Source: Bog-473 sp036268485 (GTDB lineage Bacteria > Actinomycetota > Acidimicrobiia > Acidimicrobiales > RAAP-2). Taken from it: a stretch of 64,000 bases of DNA. The position numbers and the translations under genes are program-made. This document shows positions 34,076-45,127 of this stretch, one piece after another. How positions within the stretch are numbered: the first letter of the stretch is position 1; each line of letters begins with the position of its first letter. The DNA lies in the NCBI GenBank assembly GCA_036268485.1, contig DATAUC010000073.1, positions 5,730 to 69,729 on the forward strand. Reading direction: 5' to 3'. The notes below the pieces were generated by a model that was given only the letters and a program-made list of their open reading frames with translations, ran no database searches and was not told where the DNA came from.

Positions 34076-35059
34076 ATGAACCAACTCCGGCTGGATCCGT
34101 TGTCTGGACGCTGGGTAGTTGTCAGCCCCGGCCGCTCCCAACGGCCCTATTCCTTCGTCACCCGGTCACCGTGGGTGGAAGAGGAGCCGGGCCGGCCCTG
34201 CCCCTTCTGTCCCGGCAACGAGGAAACCACCCCGCCCGCCCTTGAGACCTATGGCCCCACCGGACGCTGGCTGGTCCGGGTGGTGCCCAATCTCTATCCT
34301 GCCTTCGAAGGCGACGAACCATTCGTCGTGGCCAACCGGGGCCCCGTCTTCACCCAGGCCACCGCGGGCGGGATCCACGAGATCCTGATCTTCTCGCCCG
34401 AGCACGATGCCACGTTGGGCATGCTGTCCGCCGAACAGACGAGCCTGGTCATGGCCGCCCTGCGCGATCGTCTGGAAGAGCACGCGTCGCAGTCCAACAT
34501 TCGCTACACGCAAGCCATCGTGAACTCCGGCCGGGAAGCCGGGGCGTCGCTCGAGCATCCCCACGGGCAGCTCCTCGGCATGTCCTTCATACCGCGCGAG
34601 TTGGCCGAGGAGCAGGCCCGCTTCGCCCGCTTCGTCGGCTCCTGCCTCCTCTGCACCACCATGGAGGCCGAAGAAGACACGAACATCCGGGTCATCTATT
34701 CCGATGATCGAGTCGTCGTCGTCTGCCCCTTCTGGAGCGCGGTCCCCTACGAAATGCTCGTCATTCCCCGGGAGCACAATCCCCACCTCCACAAGAGTTC
34801 CACCGAGGACCTCATCGCCGTAGGCGAAGCGATCCGCCAATCGTTGGGGCAACTGGCCGAATCGGTTGGTGATGTGGCCTACAACATTGTCTTCCATTCC
34901 GCCCCCTACCGGGTGGGCGATCCGTACCACTGGCACGCCCACATCTGGCCCAAAGCCACTACCACGGCGGGGTTCGAGTTGGGCACGGGCGTGGCCATCA
35001 ACGTCGTCTCCCCCGAAGAAGCGGCCGAAACGTTGAAGGTCTCGGCCCTGGCGCTTTAA
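34076..35059 (+). CDS. galT: Galactose-1-phosphate uridylyltransferase family protein (GalT-type)
   Basis: 327 residues, HIT superfamily. N-terminal MNQLRLDPLSGRWVVVSPGR, CPFCPG (C58/C61 region) for zinc, and the active site EHPHGQ. The C-terminal half repeats the fold with 'YHWHAHIWP'. It would transfer UMP between UDP-glucose and a sugar phosphate. No galK or galE is nearby, so the role could instead be nucleotide-sugar interconversion supporting the convergent TreS/maltokinase pair. The stop overlaps the stop of the maltokinase gene by four bases. No strong ribosome site is seen before the ATG. Confidence 0.88.
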   Translation: MNQLRLDPLSGRWVVVSPGRSQRPYSFVTRSPWVEEEPGRPCPFCPGNEETTPPALETYGPTGRWLVRVVPNLYPAFEGDEPFVVANRGPVFTQATAGGIHEILIFSPEHDATLGMLSAEQTSLVMAALRDRLEEHASQSNIRYTQAIVNSGREAGASLEHPHGQLLGMSFIPRELAEEQARFARFVGSCLLCTTMEAEEDTNIRVIYSDDRVVVVCPFWSAVPYEMLVIPREHNPHLHKSSTEDLIAVGEAIRQSLGQLAESVGDVAYNIVFHSAPYRVGDPYHWHAHIWPKATTTAGFELGTGVAINVVSPEEAAETLKVSALAL

Positions 35060-36303
35060 TCCGTACGGACAGACCGGGCCAGCTCGAAGAGCGCCAAGAG
35101 GTTACGGATGATGTCACGGTCAGGACCGGTCAACCCGGCGATACCGGGTGTGTTGAGGTAACCGCTGAGCAGAGCGCGGCGGTTGCGGTTCTCCCACGCC
35201 TGCCCCTGCTCGGCCAGGTCGAGCCGACCGGCCGGATCGCGTTCTTGAGCCGCGGCCACGCTGGCCTGGTGCATCGACCAGAGCAGATCGGCCACATCGG
35301 CCAACGGTGATCGTTCGCCCGGCTCCTGCTCGCCCGGTACCACACCGCCGGGAATGCAATCGCTGACCACCCAGCCCTGATCCGTACGCGATGTCCGCCC
35401 CAGATGAAAATCGCCGTGGGTGCGGATGGCGGGCAGGCGCACGTCGGCCTGACGCAGCCCCTCCAGCAGATCAGCCACGCCCGGGGCCGCCAGCACGCCG
35501 GGATCGACGCGGTTGACGGCCGCCGCCGCCTCGTCGACCCACTCCGCCACGGGTTGGGGGTGGCGCGGGAAGGCCCGATCGAGCGCCAGGTGCATGCGGG
35601 CCGTCATGGTGCCCAAGGCGTGGGCTTCCGGTCCGAAGTCAGCCCCGGCTTTTTCGGGCGCCTCACCAGAGGCGTAATAGTCACGCAGCGAGGCCAGGGC
35701 CAGAGCCCATCCCCCCGAGCGATCGGCCAGGGGCTCCTGAATCACGCCCAGGTCCATCCCCTCCCAGGTCCAACGGACCAGCGGAGCGGCGACGTGGTTG
35801 AACCCGGCCGCCTCGAGTGCGACCAGCATGTCGACCGCCGGTCGGGGTCGGTCGGTCAACCAGGGGAACACCACCAGGTCGCCCCGGTCACCCAGGTCGA
35901 GCACGGCGACGTCGTCGTCATCGCGAATGGAGGCCACCGGCCCCGGCCGGTGTTCGACCCCGCGCACGGTGGCCAGAAGCAGTGCGGCCAGCTCGGCGTC
36001 CCGCAGGGCGTCGACGCAGACCGAGAGCCCGCCTTCATCATCCAGTAGGCCCAGTCCGCCTTCGTCGCCGGGCCGAATGAAATGCGTCTCATCGCCCACG
36101 CCACGCAGGCCCATGACCAGGTGGGCCGAGCGCCCATCGATCCGGGCCACCACGTCGAGGAGGGCGGGCCGGCCGGGCCGGATCAAGTCGGCTCGGAGCA
36201 CCGTGATGTCGGGCGGCGAGGCGTTCACTGCGGTGGGAGCCGAGCGCTGCGCCAGCCAGGATTCGACCAGACGACGGATTGCACGCTCGCGCTCTGGAGT
36301 CAT
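35056..36303 (-). CDS. Maltokinase-like protein (Mak/Pep2 family)
   Basis: 415 residues; aminoglycoside-phosphotransferase fold. The catalytic loop THGDFHLGRT (about 297-306) matches THGDYHLGQ of maltokinases. The normal metal-binding motif DFEGEP is replaced by VVSDCIPGGVVPGEQEPGER, keeping an Asp and GEQEP but lacking the usual Phe-Glu. It should phosphorylate maltose to maltose 1-phosphate in the GlgE route with TreS. The ATG overlaps the treS stop by four bases (ATGA). Activity is uncertain because of the altered motif. Confidence 0.82.
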   Translation of the reverse strand: MTPERERAIRRLVESWLAQRSAPTAVNASPPDITVLRADLIRPGRPALLDVVARIDGRSAHLVMGLRGVGDETHFIRPGDEGGLGLLDDEGGLSVCVDALRDAELAALLLATVRGVEHRPGPVASIRDDDDVAVLDLGDRGDLVVFPWLTDRPRPAVDMLVALEAAGFNHVAAPLVRWTWEGMDLGVIQEPLADRSGGWALALASLRDYYASGEAPEKAGADFGPEAHALGTMTARMHLALDRAFPRHPQPVAEWVDEAAAAVNRVDPGVLAAPGVADLLEGLRQADVRLPAIRTHGDFHLGRTSRTDQGWVVSDCIPGGVVPGEQEPGERSPLADVADLLWSMHQASVAAAQERDPAGRLDLAEQGQAWENRNRRALLSGYLNTPGIAGLTGPDRDIIRNLLALFELARSVRTD

Positions 36304-38144
36304 GCCGGTGCCGTTCGGTCCTCACTCACCAGGTCGAACCACAAGAAACCGTACGGGGGAAGGGTGATGGCGTACGGCTCCTCGGACACAACCGGGAAGG
36401 GGACGCGCCCGAGCACCTCATAGGGCGTGGCGCCGGCCCATTTGGCCAGAGAGAGCTCGGCGGGCTGGGCGAAGCGGCTGAGGTTGTGCACGCACAGGAC
36501 AGCCTGGTGCCGGCGCACGGCGTCATCACCAGCTCCCTCGTTGCCGGCGGGAACCGTCCGCGCCATGACACTGTTGCGGCCCCAATCGCGCTTCTCCCAC
36601 ATGTCGTGGACCGCCGAGACCGGGGTCGATGCGGGCACTGACGCCATGATGTCGGCCACCTCCCCCGAACGCATGTAGGCGAGGACGGACGGGTTGGCGC
36701 AGGGCAAGACTTCCATCTCCCCCACTCCCATGACCGGGAGCAGTCTCCGTTCGTTGAGCATCCGCCGCAGCCAATGCAGGAACGATCCCTGATTGCGCAG
36801 CTGCGCCTCCACATTGACGGCACTAAACCCGTAGACGGGGTCCATGAGCGGCGGTAGGTAGAGCTGGGCGAAGTCAGCCTGGGAGAAGCCGCCGTTGCGG
36901 TCCGGTGACCACTGCATCGGCGTACGTACCGAGTCCCTGTCACCCAGGTACATGTTGTCGCCCATCATCAGCTCATCGCCGTAGTAAATGACGGGACTGC
37001 CCGGCAGCGAGAGCAATAGGGCGTAGAGCAACTCGGTCATGCGGCGGTCGTTGTCGAGAAGCGGGGCTAGGCGGCGGCCGATCCCCATGTGACGCTTCAT
37101 GCGGGGGTCCTTGGCGTACTCGGCGATCATGTAGTCGCGGTCCTCGTCGGTCACCTGCTCCAAGGTGAGCTCGTCGTGGTTGCGCAAGAAGATGGCCCAC
37201 TGGCAGGAGTCAGCGATGGCCGGGGTCTGGGCCAGGATCTCGGTGATCGGATAGCGCTGCTCACGGCGCACCGCCATGAAGATACGGGGCATGAGCGGGA
37301 AGTGGAAGCACAGGTGGCACTCGTCGGCGTCGCCGAAGTAGTCGGCCACGTCGCTGGGCCATCCGTTGGCCTCGGCCAGCAGGATCCGGCCCGGGTAATC
37401 GGCTTCGAGTTGCTTGCGGATGCGCTTGATGAAGGCGTGCGTTTCGGGCAGGTGCTCACCCGACGTGCCGTCGCGTTGGTAAAGGTAGGGCACGGCGTCG
37501 AGCCGGAAGCCATCGAACCCGAGATCGAGCCAGAAGCGCACCAGGTCGATCATGGTGTCAGCCACTTCGGGATTGTCATAGTTCAGGTCGGGCTGGTGGT
37601 GGTAGAAGCGGTGCCAGTAGTACTGCTGGCGGGTGTCGTCCCAGGTCCAGTTGGAGCGCTCGACGTCGGTGAAGACGACTCGGGCATCGGGCCAGCGCTG
37701 GTCGTCGTCGTTCCACACATACCAGTCGGCCTTGGCGTTGTCACGGCTCGAGCGCGATTCGATGAACCACGGGTGCTGGTCACTGGTGTGGTTCATGACC
37801 AGGTCGGCAATGACCCGGATGCCGCGACGATGGGCGTCTTCGAGGAAGGCCACCAGGTCGCCGATGCTGCCGTAGTCGGGGTGCACATTGAAGAAGTCGC
37901 TGATGTCATAGCCGCCATCCCGGAACGGCGACGGATAGAAGGGCAGCATCCAGATGCAATCGATACCCAGCCACTCGATGTAGTCGAGCTTCTCGCGCAG
38001 CCCCTTCAGGTCCCCGGTGCCGTCGTTGTTGGCGTCGTAGAAGCCGCGGATCAACACCTCGTAGAAGACGGCGTGCTGAAACCAGCGCACCGAAGGGTCA
38101 AACGGACCCTCGGCGGCACTCACCGGAATGGGAGGTGAGCTCAC
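36300..38144 (-). CDS. treS: Trehalose synthase/maltose glucosyltransferase
   Basis: 614 residues, GH13 family. Begins WFQHAVFYEVLIRGFYDANN. (beta/alpha)8-barrel motifs: ADLVMNHTSDQH (region I), GFDGFRLDAVPYL (region II with the nucleophile Asp), LLAEANGWP (acid/base Glu) and FLRNHDELTLEQ (region IV). It interconverts maltose and trehalose in the cytosol. The C-terminal beta domain follows. It is coupled to a maltokinase-like gene downstream (four-base overlap), so the pair can convert trehalose to maltose 1-phosphate. GTG start overlaps the stop of the upstream crotonase. Confidence 0.95.
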   Translation of the reverse strand: MSSPPIPVSAAEGPFDPSVRWFQHAVFYEVLIRGFYDANNDGTGDLKGLREKLDYIEWLGIDCIWMLPFYPSPFRDGGYDISDFFNVHPDYGSIGDLVAFLEDAHRRGIRVIADLVMNHTSDQHPWFIESRSSRDNAKADWYVWNDDDQRWPDARVVFTDVERSNWTWDDTRQQYYWHRFYHHQPDLNYDNPEVADTMIDLVRFWLDLGFDGFRLDAVPYLYQRDGTSGEHLPETHAFIKRIRKQLEADYPGRILLAEANGWPSDVADYFGDADECHLCFHFPLMPRIFMAVRREQRYPITEILAQTPAIADSCQWAIFLRNHDELTLEQVTDEDRDYMIAEYAKDPRMKRHMGIGRRLAPLLDNDRRMTELLYALLLSLPGSPVIYYGDELMMGDNMYLGDRDSVRTPMQWSPDRNGGFSQADFAQLYLPPLMDPVYGFSAVNVEAQLRNQGSFLHWLRRMLNERRLLPVMGVGEMEVLPCANPSVLAYMRSGEVADIMASVPASTPVSAVHDMWEKRDWGRNSVMARTVPAGNEGAGDDAVRRHQAVLCVHNLSRFAQPAELSLAKWAGATPYEVLGRVPFPVVSEEPYAITLPPYGFLWFDLVSEDRTAPA

Positions 38145-38911
38145 TTGCCGACGAACGTGGCCTTGCCCGGACCGTGTTCGAGGAACGAGGTGATGCCCCT
38201 CTTGGCGTCCTCGGTCTTGGCCACTTGCCTGAAGGCCGACTGTTCAATGGCCAGACCATCGGGCAGTGTGCCTTCGAGACCCTTGTCGATGGCATCCTTG
38301 ACCAATCCCTGGGCTACCAACGCCCCCCGGGCCAGGTCGGCCGCCCAGGCCAAGGCGGTGTCAAGGACGTCATCGGCCGGCACGACGCGGTTGACCAAGC
38401 CGATAGAGAGCGCCTCGTCCGACCGCACGTGACGACCGCTAAAGATCAGGTCCTTGGCTCGGGAGGAACCGATGAGCCGGGCGAGCCGTTGGGTGCCTCC
38501 CCCGCCGGGAATGACCCCGAGCAGGATTTCGGGCAACCCGAGCTTGGAGTCTTCAGCGCAGACGCGGAAATCGCAGGTCAGGGCCAACTCCAGCCCGCCG
38601 CCAAGGGCGTACCCGTTCACCGCGGCGATGGTGGCGCGGGGCAGGCTGGCCAAGGCGCCGAGTGCGGTGGTGAAGTTGGAACCAACGGAGCTGGCCCCTT
38701 CGCCGAGCTCCACAATGTCGGCCCCGGCCGCAAAGATGCGCCGGCCGCCCCACAGGACCACCGCCCCGGGTAGATCCGTACGGAGCTCTTCAACCGCGTC
38801 GTAAATCTGGCCCAGCACTGCACCCGAGAGCGCGTTGGCCTTGGGCCGGTCGAGGCGAACCAGGGCCACGCCATCGGGGCGCCGGTCGATAGTGACAAAC
38901 AGGTCAGGCAT
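38141..38911 (-). CDS. Enoyl-CoA hydratase
   Basis: 256 residues. Crotonase fold: LDRPKANALSGAV, FAAGADIVELGE and VNGYALGGGLELALTCDFRV form the oxyanion hole; LPEILLGVIPGGGGTQRLARL carries the catalytic Glu region. It catalyses reversible hydration of enoyl-CoA in fatty acid or amino acid breakdown. It lies directly upstream of treS and downstream of meaB, so it shares a transcript with unrelated genes. Confidence 0.9.
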   Translation of the reverse strand: MPDLFVTIDRRPDGVALVRLDRPKANALSGAVLGQIYDAVEELRTDLPGAVVLWGGRRIFAAGADIVELGEGASSVGSNFTTALGALASLPRATIAAVNGYALGGGLELALTCDFRVCAEDSKLGLPEILLGVIPGGGGTQRLARLIGSSRAKDLIFSGRHVRSDEALSIGLVNRVVPADDVLDTALAWAADLARGALVAQGLVKDAIDKGLEGTLPDGLAIEQSAFRQVAKTEDAKRGITSFLEHGPGKATFVGK

Positions 38912-38944
38912 GAACGCACCGTAGTAGACGCCATGGAGCGAGCA

Positions 38945-39910
38945 TCACTGGGCCAAGAGGCGGTCGGCCGCCCCGTAGGGGTCCAGTTCGCCGGCGGCGA
39001 GCGCCTTGACGGCGCTGGCGAATTCTTCTCCGGAGGCCAACTCGGCGATCCGGGCCGCACTGCGCGCCAAGAGCACCTTCTTGAGCTCATGGGCCAGGCG
39101 ATCGGCCCGCCGCGCTTCCAAGAGGCCCGACTGGCGCAAGTGATCCCGGTGGCTGGCAATGGCCTCCCACAATTCGGGAACGCCGGCGCCGGTGGAGGCT
39201 GTGGTGTCGACGATCGGCGGCCGCCACTCCCCCAGCGTCGAGAGGTCCAGCATCTGTTCGAGGTCCCGCCGCGCTTCGCGGGCCCCGGGCCGGTCCGCCT
39301 TGTTGATGACGAAGAGGTCCGCTATTTCCAAGAGCCCGGCCTTGTTGGCCTGCATGGAGTCACCCCATCCGGGCGTGACCACGACCAGCGTCGTGTCGGC
39401 GGCCGACGCGATGTCGACTTCCATCTGCCCGACACCGACCGTCTCGACAATGACCAGCGGCAGGCCGGCCGCGCCGAGCACGCGCACGGCGTCGGGGACG
39501 GCCAGCGCCAGGCCGCCCAGGTGTCCCCGGGTCGCCATGGAGCGGATGAAGACGGTGGGGTCGAGGGCGTGTTGCTGCATGCGGACCCGGTCGCCCAGGA
39601 TGGCCCCGCCGCTGAACGGTGACGTCGGGTCGATGGCCAGCACTCCCACCTGGTCCACAGGCTCGGCCGACGGCCATCCGCCTCGGACCGCCGTGATGAG
39701 CTGGTCGGTCAGTGTCGATTTTCCGGCGCCCGGTGCTCCCGTCAGCCCGACCGTGTAGGGGATGTCGGCCCGATAGGCCAAGCGGGCCACGGCCAGACCG
39801 GGGTCGCCGCCGCGTTCGACCAGCGAGAGCATCCGGGCCAACGAGACCCGGTCGTTGGCCCGGGCCCGGGACAGCAGCTCGTCGGGATCGGTGGAAGGGC
39901 GAGCATTCAT
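38945..39910 (-). CDS. meaB: Methylmalonyl-CoA mutase-associated GTPase MeaB
   Basis: 321 residues. G1 GAPGAGKSTLTDQLI at about 57-71, VLAIDPTSPFSGGAILGD (switch region), VETVGVGQMEVD and INKADRPGAREAR (G4). This is the G3E/ArgK family chaperone that guards and reactivates B12-dependent methylmalonyl-CoA mutase. The mutase genes are not in this window. Four-base overlap with murA (39907-39910) shows a shared transcript. Confidence 0.93.
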   Translation of the reverse strand: MNARPSTDPDELLSRARANDRVSLARMLSLVERGGDPGLAVARLAYRADIPYTVGLTGAPGAGKSTLTDQLITAVRGGWPSAEPVDQVGVLAIDPTSPFSGGAILGDRVRMQQHALDPTVFIRSMATRGHLGGLALAVPDAVRVLGAAGLPLVIVETVGVGQMEVDIASAADTTLVVVTPGWGDSMQANKAGLLEIADLFVINKADRPGAREARRDLEQMLDLSTLGEWRPPIVDTTASTGAGVPELWEAIASHRDHLRQSGLLEARRADRLAHELKKVLLARSAARIAELASGEEFASAVKALAAGELDPYGAADRLLAQ

Positions 39911-41169
39911 TGGCCCACCACCTTGGCACCGAGCGAGACCAGGGCACCAACCAGATCCTCATAACCCCGGCAGATGTGGTGAGCCCCGCTGACGACCGTT
40001 TCGCCTTCAGCCACCAGCCCGGCCAGCACCAGAGCCACGCCGGCCCGGATGTCCGGGGCGCGTACGGGTGCGCCAGACAGATGCGGGACTCCCCGCACGA
40101 CGGCGTGGTGCCCTTCGGTCCGGATATCGGCGCCCATGCGGCGAAGTTCTTCCACATACCGGAAGCGTCCAGAGAAGAGATTCTCCGTGAGGATCCCCAC
40201 CCCGTCGGCCACCGAGAGCATCGCCACCAGGATCGGGCTGTAGTCGGTGGCCACCCCCGGATAGGGCAGGGTGGCCACATCGGCCGCCGTCAGTCTCGTG
40301 GCCCCGATGGCCCGCAGACCCTGCGGCCCCATCTCCGTCACGACGCCCATCTGGTTGATCTTGCGCAGCAGCATCTCCATATGGTCCGGCCGGGCATCAG
40401 CAATGGTGATGTCACCGCCACTGATACCGGCGGCCGCCAGGTAGGTGGCCGCCACCACGCGATCGGGCACCACCGTGTGCGTCGTCGGATGGAGCTCGTC
40501 GACTCCTTCGACCTCTATGTGCGACGTCCCGGCTCCTCGGACCACGGCTCCCATGGAGCACAGCAGCGCGGCCAGATCGCTCACCTCGGGCTCCTTGGCC
40601 GCGTTCTCAATCACCGTGGTGCCCTTGGCCAGCACGGCAGCCATGAGGAGGTTGTCCGTGGCGGTATGACTCGGATACTCCAGCACCACCCTGGTCCCCA
40701 CCAGCCGCCCGCCCTCGACGTGACCGCGGACCTCACCCCTTGAGGTTTCGAAGCGGGCGCCCATGGCTGTGAGACCGTTGACATGGAAGTCGATGGGGCG
40801 GTCCCCGAAATCGTCGCCCCCGGGCAGGGGCATCCGCACCTCGCCGCAGCGCGAGAGAAGCAGGCCGAGGATGACCACCGAGGCCCGCATGCGCTCGACC
40901 AACTCGAACGGAGCCTCGGGGCGCAGGTTGGCGGCCGACGGGGTGGTGACCGCCACATCCCCGTTGTCCAGACGCTCCACCTCAGCGCCGACGGCCCGCA
41001 GGACATCGGCCATCGACTCGACGTCGTCAATGAGGGGCACGTTGCTCAAGACGGTGCGGCCCTCGGCCAGCAGGCAGGCGACCAGCAGCTTCAGCGCTGA
41101 GTTCTTGGCCCCACCGACCCGCACGGTCCCATGCAGCGGGCCATTGGGTTGTACGACAATCCGTTCCAC
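39907..41169 (-). CDS. murA: UDP-N-acetylglucosamine 1-carboxyvinyltransferase, Asp variant
   Basis: 420 residues from GTG 41169 (GTG 41193 is also in frame). EPSP-synthase fold with the substrate Lys in GGAKNSALKLL at 19-29. The catalytic loop reads PGGDDFGDRPIDFH (116-129): the usual Cys of GGC is Asp119, as in Mycobacterium tuberculosis MurA, which is naturally insensitive to fosfomycin. It transfers enolpyruvate from PEP to UDP-GlcNAc, the first committed step of peptidoglycan. Coupled to meaB by overlap, and divergent from glpX. Confidence 0.95.
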   Translation of the reverse strand: MERIVVQPNGPLHGTVRVGGAKNSALKLLVACLLAEGRTVLSNVPLIDDVESMADVLRAVGAEVERLDNGDVAVTTPSAANLRPEAPFELVERMRASVVILGLLLSRCGEVRMPLPGGDDFGDRPIDFHVNGLTAMGARFETSRGEVRGHVEGGRLVGTRVVLEYPSHTATDNLLMAAVLAKGTTVIENAAKEPEVSDLAALLCSMGAVVRGAGTSHIEVEGVDELHPTTHTVVPDRVVAATYLAAAGISGGDITIADARPDHMEMLLRKINQMGVVTEMGPQGLRAIGATRLTAADVATLPYPGVATDYSPILVAMLSVADGVGILTENLFSGRFRYVEELRRMGADIRTEGHHAVVRGVPHLSGAPVRAPDIRAGVALVLAGLVAEGETVVSGAHHICRGYEDLVGALVSLGAKVVGQ

Positions 41170-41228
41170 GGTCCCAGTATCGCGGACGCCCACGGGGCGG
41201 ACCGGCAGTTGGGGACGGGTGAGGAACT

Positions 41229-42236
41229 ATGGTCAGAGCCGTGGTCACCTCCCGACAAGCCCCAGACCGAAATCTGGCCATGGACCTGGTCCGCACCACG
41301 GAGGCTGCCGCCATGGCAGCCAGCCGCTGGGTGGGACGAGGCGACAAACTCGGGGCCGACGATGTGGCCGTCGAGGCCATGCGGGCAGTGCTGGCGTCGG
41401 TCCCGATGGACGGTCTCGTCGTCATCGGCGAAGGTGAGAAAGACAACGCCCCCATGCTGTTCAACGGCGAAAAGGTGGGCGACGGTACCCCACCGTTGAC
41501 GGACATAGCGGTTGATCCCATCGATGGCACCACGCTCACCGCCCTGGGCCGCGGCGGGGCCCTGGCGGTCATCGCCGTCTCCGAACGGGGCACCATGTTC
41601 GACCCCGGGCCCTGCGTCTACATGGAGAAGCTGGCCGTCGGCCCCCGGGCCAAGGGCGCCTGCGACATCCGCCGAAGTGCCACGGAAAACCTGCACGCGC
41701 TTTCCGAGGCCTTGGGACGCCCGGTACGTGACCTGACGGCCGTCATCCTTGACCGGCCGCGTCATGTGAACCTCATCAACGAGGTCCGAGCCACCGGTGC
41801 ACGCATCAGACTCATCACCGACGGTGACGTGGCCGGCGCCATCGCCACCGGGTGGCCCGGAGCGGGCACCGACATTCTCTTCGGCATCGGTGGCACCCCG
41901 GAGGGGGTCCTCGCCGCGGCCGCCCTCAAGTGCATGGGTGGGGAAATCCAGGGCCGGCTCTATCCCCGCGACGAAAAGGAACGGCTGGCCGCCATTGCGG
42001 CGGGCTACCAGCTCGATGCCGTGCTCTCCACCGACGACCTCGTGCAGGGCGATAATTGCTTCTTCGCGGCGACCGGAATCACGGACGGCGAGCTCTTACA
42101 AGGTGTCCGTTACCACGAGTTCGGCGCCACCACGCAGTCGTTGGTGATGCGCTCGAAGTCAGGGACGTTGCGCAAGATCGACGCCAACCACGCCCTGGCC
42201 AAGCTGTCGGAATTCAGCTCAGTCTCTTTCGACTGA
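41229..42236 (+). CDS. glpX: Class II fructose-1,6-bisphosphatase
   Basis: 335 residues. Metal and phosphate motifs: IGEGEKDNAPMLFNGEKVG, DPIDGTTLTALGRGGALAV and PRHVNLINEVR, plus GIGGTPEGVLAAAALKCMGG. Typical GlpX length. It hydrolyses fructose 1,6-bisphosphate in gluconeogenesis; actinobacteria usually rely on this class. It ends seven bases from the stop of the convergent atpC. ATG at 41229 lacks a strong site; ATG 41281 (MDLVRTTEAAAMAASRWVG) is a reasonable alternative start. Confidence 0.95.
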   Translation: MVRAVVTSRQAPDRNLAMDLVRTTEAAAMAASRWVGRGDKLGADDVAVEAMRAVLASVPMDGLVVIGEGEKDNAPMLFNGEKVGDGTPPLTDIAVDPIDGTTLTALGRGGALAVIAVSERGTMFDPGPCVYMEKLAVGPRAKGACDIRRSATENLHALSEALGRPVRDLTAVILDRPRHVNLINEVRATGARIRLITDGDVAGAIATGWPGAGTDILFGIGGTPEGVLAAAALKCMGGEIQGRLYPRDEKERLAAIAAGYQLDAVLSTDDLVQGDNCFFAATGITDGELLQGVRYHEFGATTQSLVMRSKSGTLRKIDANHALAKLSEFSSVSFD

Positions 42237-42243
42237 GGAGCGG

Positions 42244-42755
42244 TTACGAACCGGCGGCTACGGCCAGTCTGAGTTCAGCCCGAGCCAGCGCCTTCTCGGC
42301 TTCCGCCAATTCGAATTCAGGGGTGCCAGCGTCGTCACCGAGGTCCGAGGCGCCGGAGCGGCCCGAGCTGAGCTCGGACACGCGCTGCTCCGCCGATTCT
42401 TTGGCGGCTTGAGCCCGCGGGACGTCGATGTCGTCCGCCAGCTCGGCCACGCCGGCCAGGATTGTCACCTTGGTCGAGAGGCCGGGCAACGGCCCGTCAC
42501 CCTCGGCTAACCCCTCCGCGGCACCGGCACTGGTGTCAACCTCCAAGAAGCCACCGTGCACGGCAAGCCGCAGGGTCGTCCCGTCGGGCTGTTCCACCTT
42601 GACTTCGCAGGGCGCCACGTCGGCCACCAGGGCGGTGTGCCCATCGAGCACGGTCATGTCGCCTTCAGAAGTGGCCAGGACCACCGCTGTGGCCCCACCG
42701 GCCACGAGCGGCTGCTCGGGCGTGACGACCTCGACTCCGAATTCCCCTTCGGCCA

Positions 42756-42756
<1 letters not shown>
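42244..42756 (-). CDS. atpC: ATP synthase epsilon subunit
   Basis: 170 residues, longer than the usual 120-135. The beta-sandwich half is clear (VEVVTPEQPLVAGGATAVVL, MTVLDGHTALVADVAP and LRLAVHGGFLEV). The C-terminal helical part has an extended Gly/Asp-rich loop. It is the central-stalk inhibitor subunit. GTG start shares one base with the atpD stop (TAGTG). Last gene of the atp operon. Confidence 0.93.
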
Positions 42757-44215
<1,459 letters not shown>

Positions 44216-44219
<4 letters not shown>

Positions 44220-45124
44220 GCTCCCTTCGTCTGGCGAAGCGCTTCAGCGCCGCCAACGATTTCCATGATCTCGGTAGTGATGGCGTCCTGACGGGCGCGG
44301 TTCATGACGCGGGTCAGGGTGCGGACAAGTTCATCGGCGTTGTCGGTCGCCGCGGCCATGGCCCGCTGTTGTGCGGTGAAGAAGGCGGCCGAACCTTCGA
44401 GCAGCGCAGCGAAGATTTCCGCTTCGGTGGCCCGGGGGGCCAGCTCGGCCAGCAGGGTCTCGATGTCCGGCTCGAATTCGGTGTACCCCGTGGCTCCCGA
44501 TGGCGCCTTGGGGCTTTCCTCTTCCTCGGCCTCGGGCAGGGGCAACGGCAGCAACTGCTGCGTCTCCACCCGCTGGGTACCGGCCGAGATGAATCGGGTG
44601 GACACCAGCTGGACCACGGCGATGTCGCCGGCCACAAAGGGGGCGGCCACGGCCGCGGCCACGTCACGGGCATCGACAAACTCCGGACGGTCGGCAATGC
44701 CGGCGAACGAACGCTCCACCTCGATGCCGCGGTAGCGGAAGTAGCCCGGAGCCTTCTTACCCACCGTCCACAACGTGACCTGGGCCCCGTTGCGCTTGTA
44801 TTCGGCCACCAGGCGTTCGGTCGCTCGCAGCACACCTGAGTTGTAGGACCCGGCCAGGCCGCGGTCACCCACAATGGCCAGAATGCCGACGTGCTCAGGC
44901 GCTTCGGGCGTGCCGAGCAGCTTGGCGGCGGCATCGGGATCTTCGTTGACCACTTGACGGAGAATCTTCTCCATCCCGAGCCGGTACGGCCGGTTGGCGG
45001 CAATGCGCGCCTGGGCCCGCACGATGCGCGACGCCGCGATCAGCTCCATGGCCTTGGTGATCTTCTTCGTGGACTGCACGCTGCGGATCCGACGCCGCAG
45101 AACGCGCTCTTGGCCTCCGGCCAT
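44216..45124 (-). CDS. atpG: ATP synthase gamma subunit
   Basis: 302 residues. N-terminal LRRRIRSVQSTKKITKAMELIAASRI and the C-terminal RARQDAITTEIMEIVGGAEAL are the two coiled-coil strands of the rotor shaft. The middle has an insert near residues 205-225 (PLPEAEEEESPKAPSG), a feature seen in actinobacterial gamma subunits. Stop overlaps the atpD start by four bases; three bases separate it from atpA. Confidence 0.96.
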
Positions 45125-45127
45125 GCG

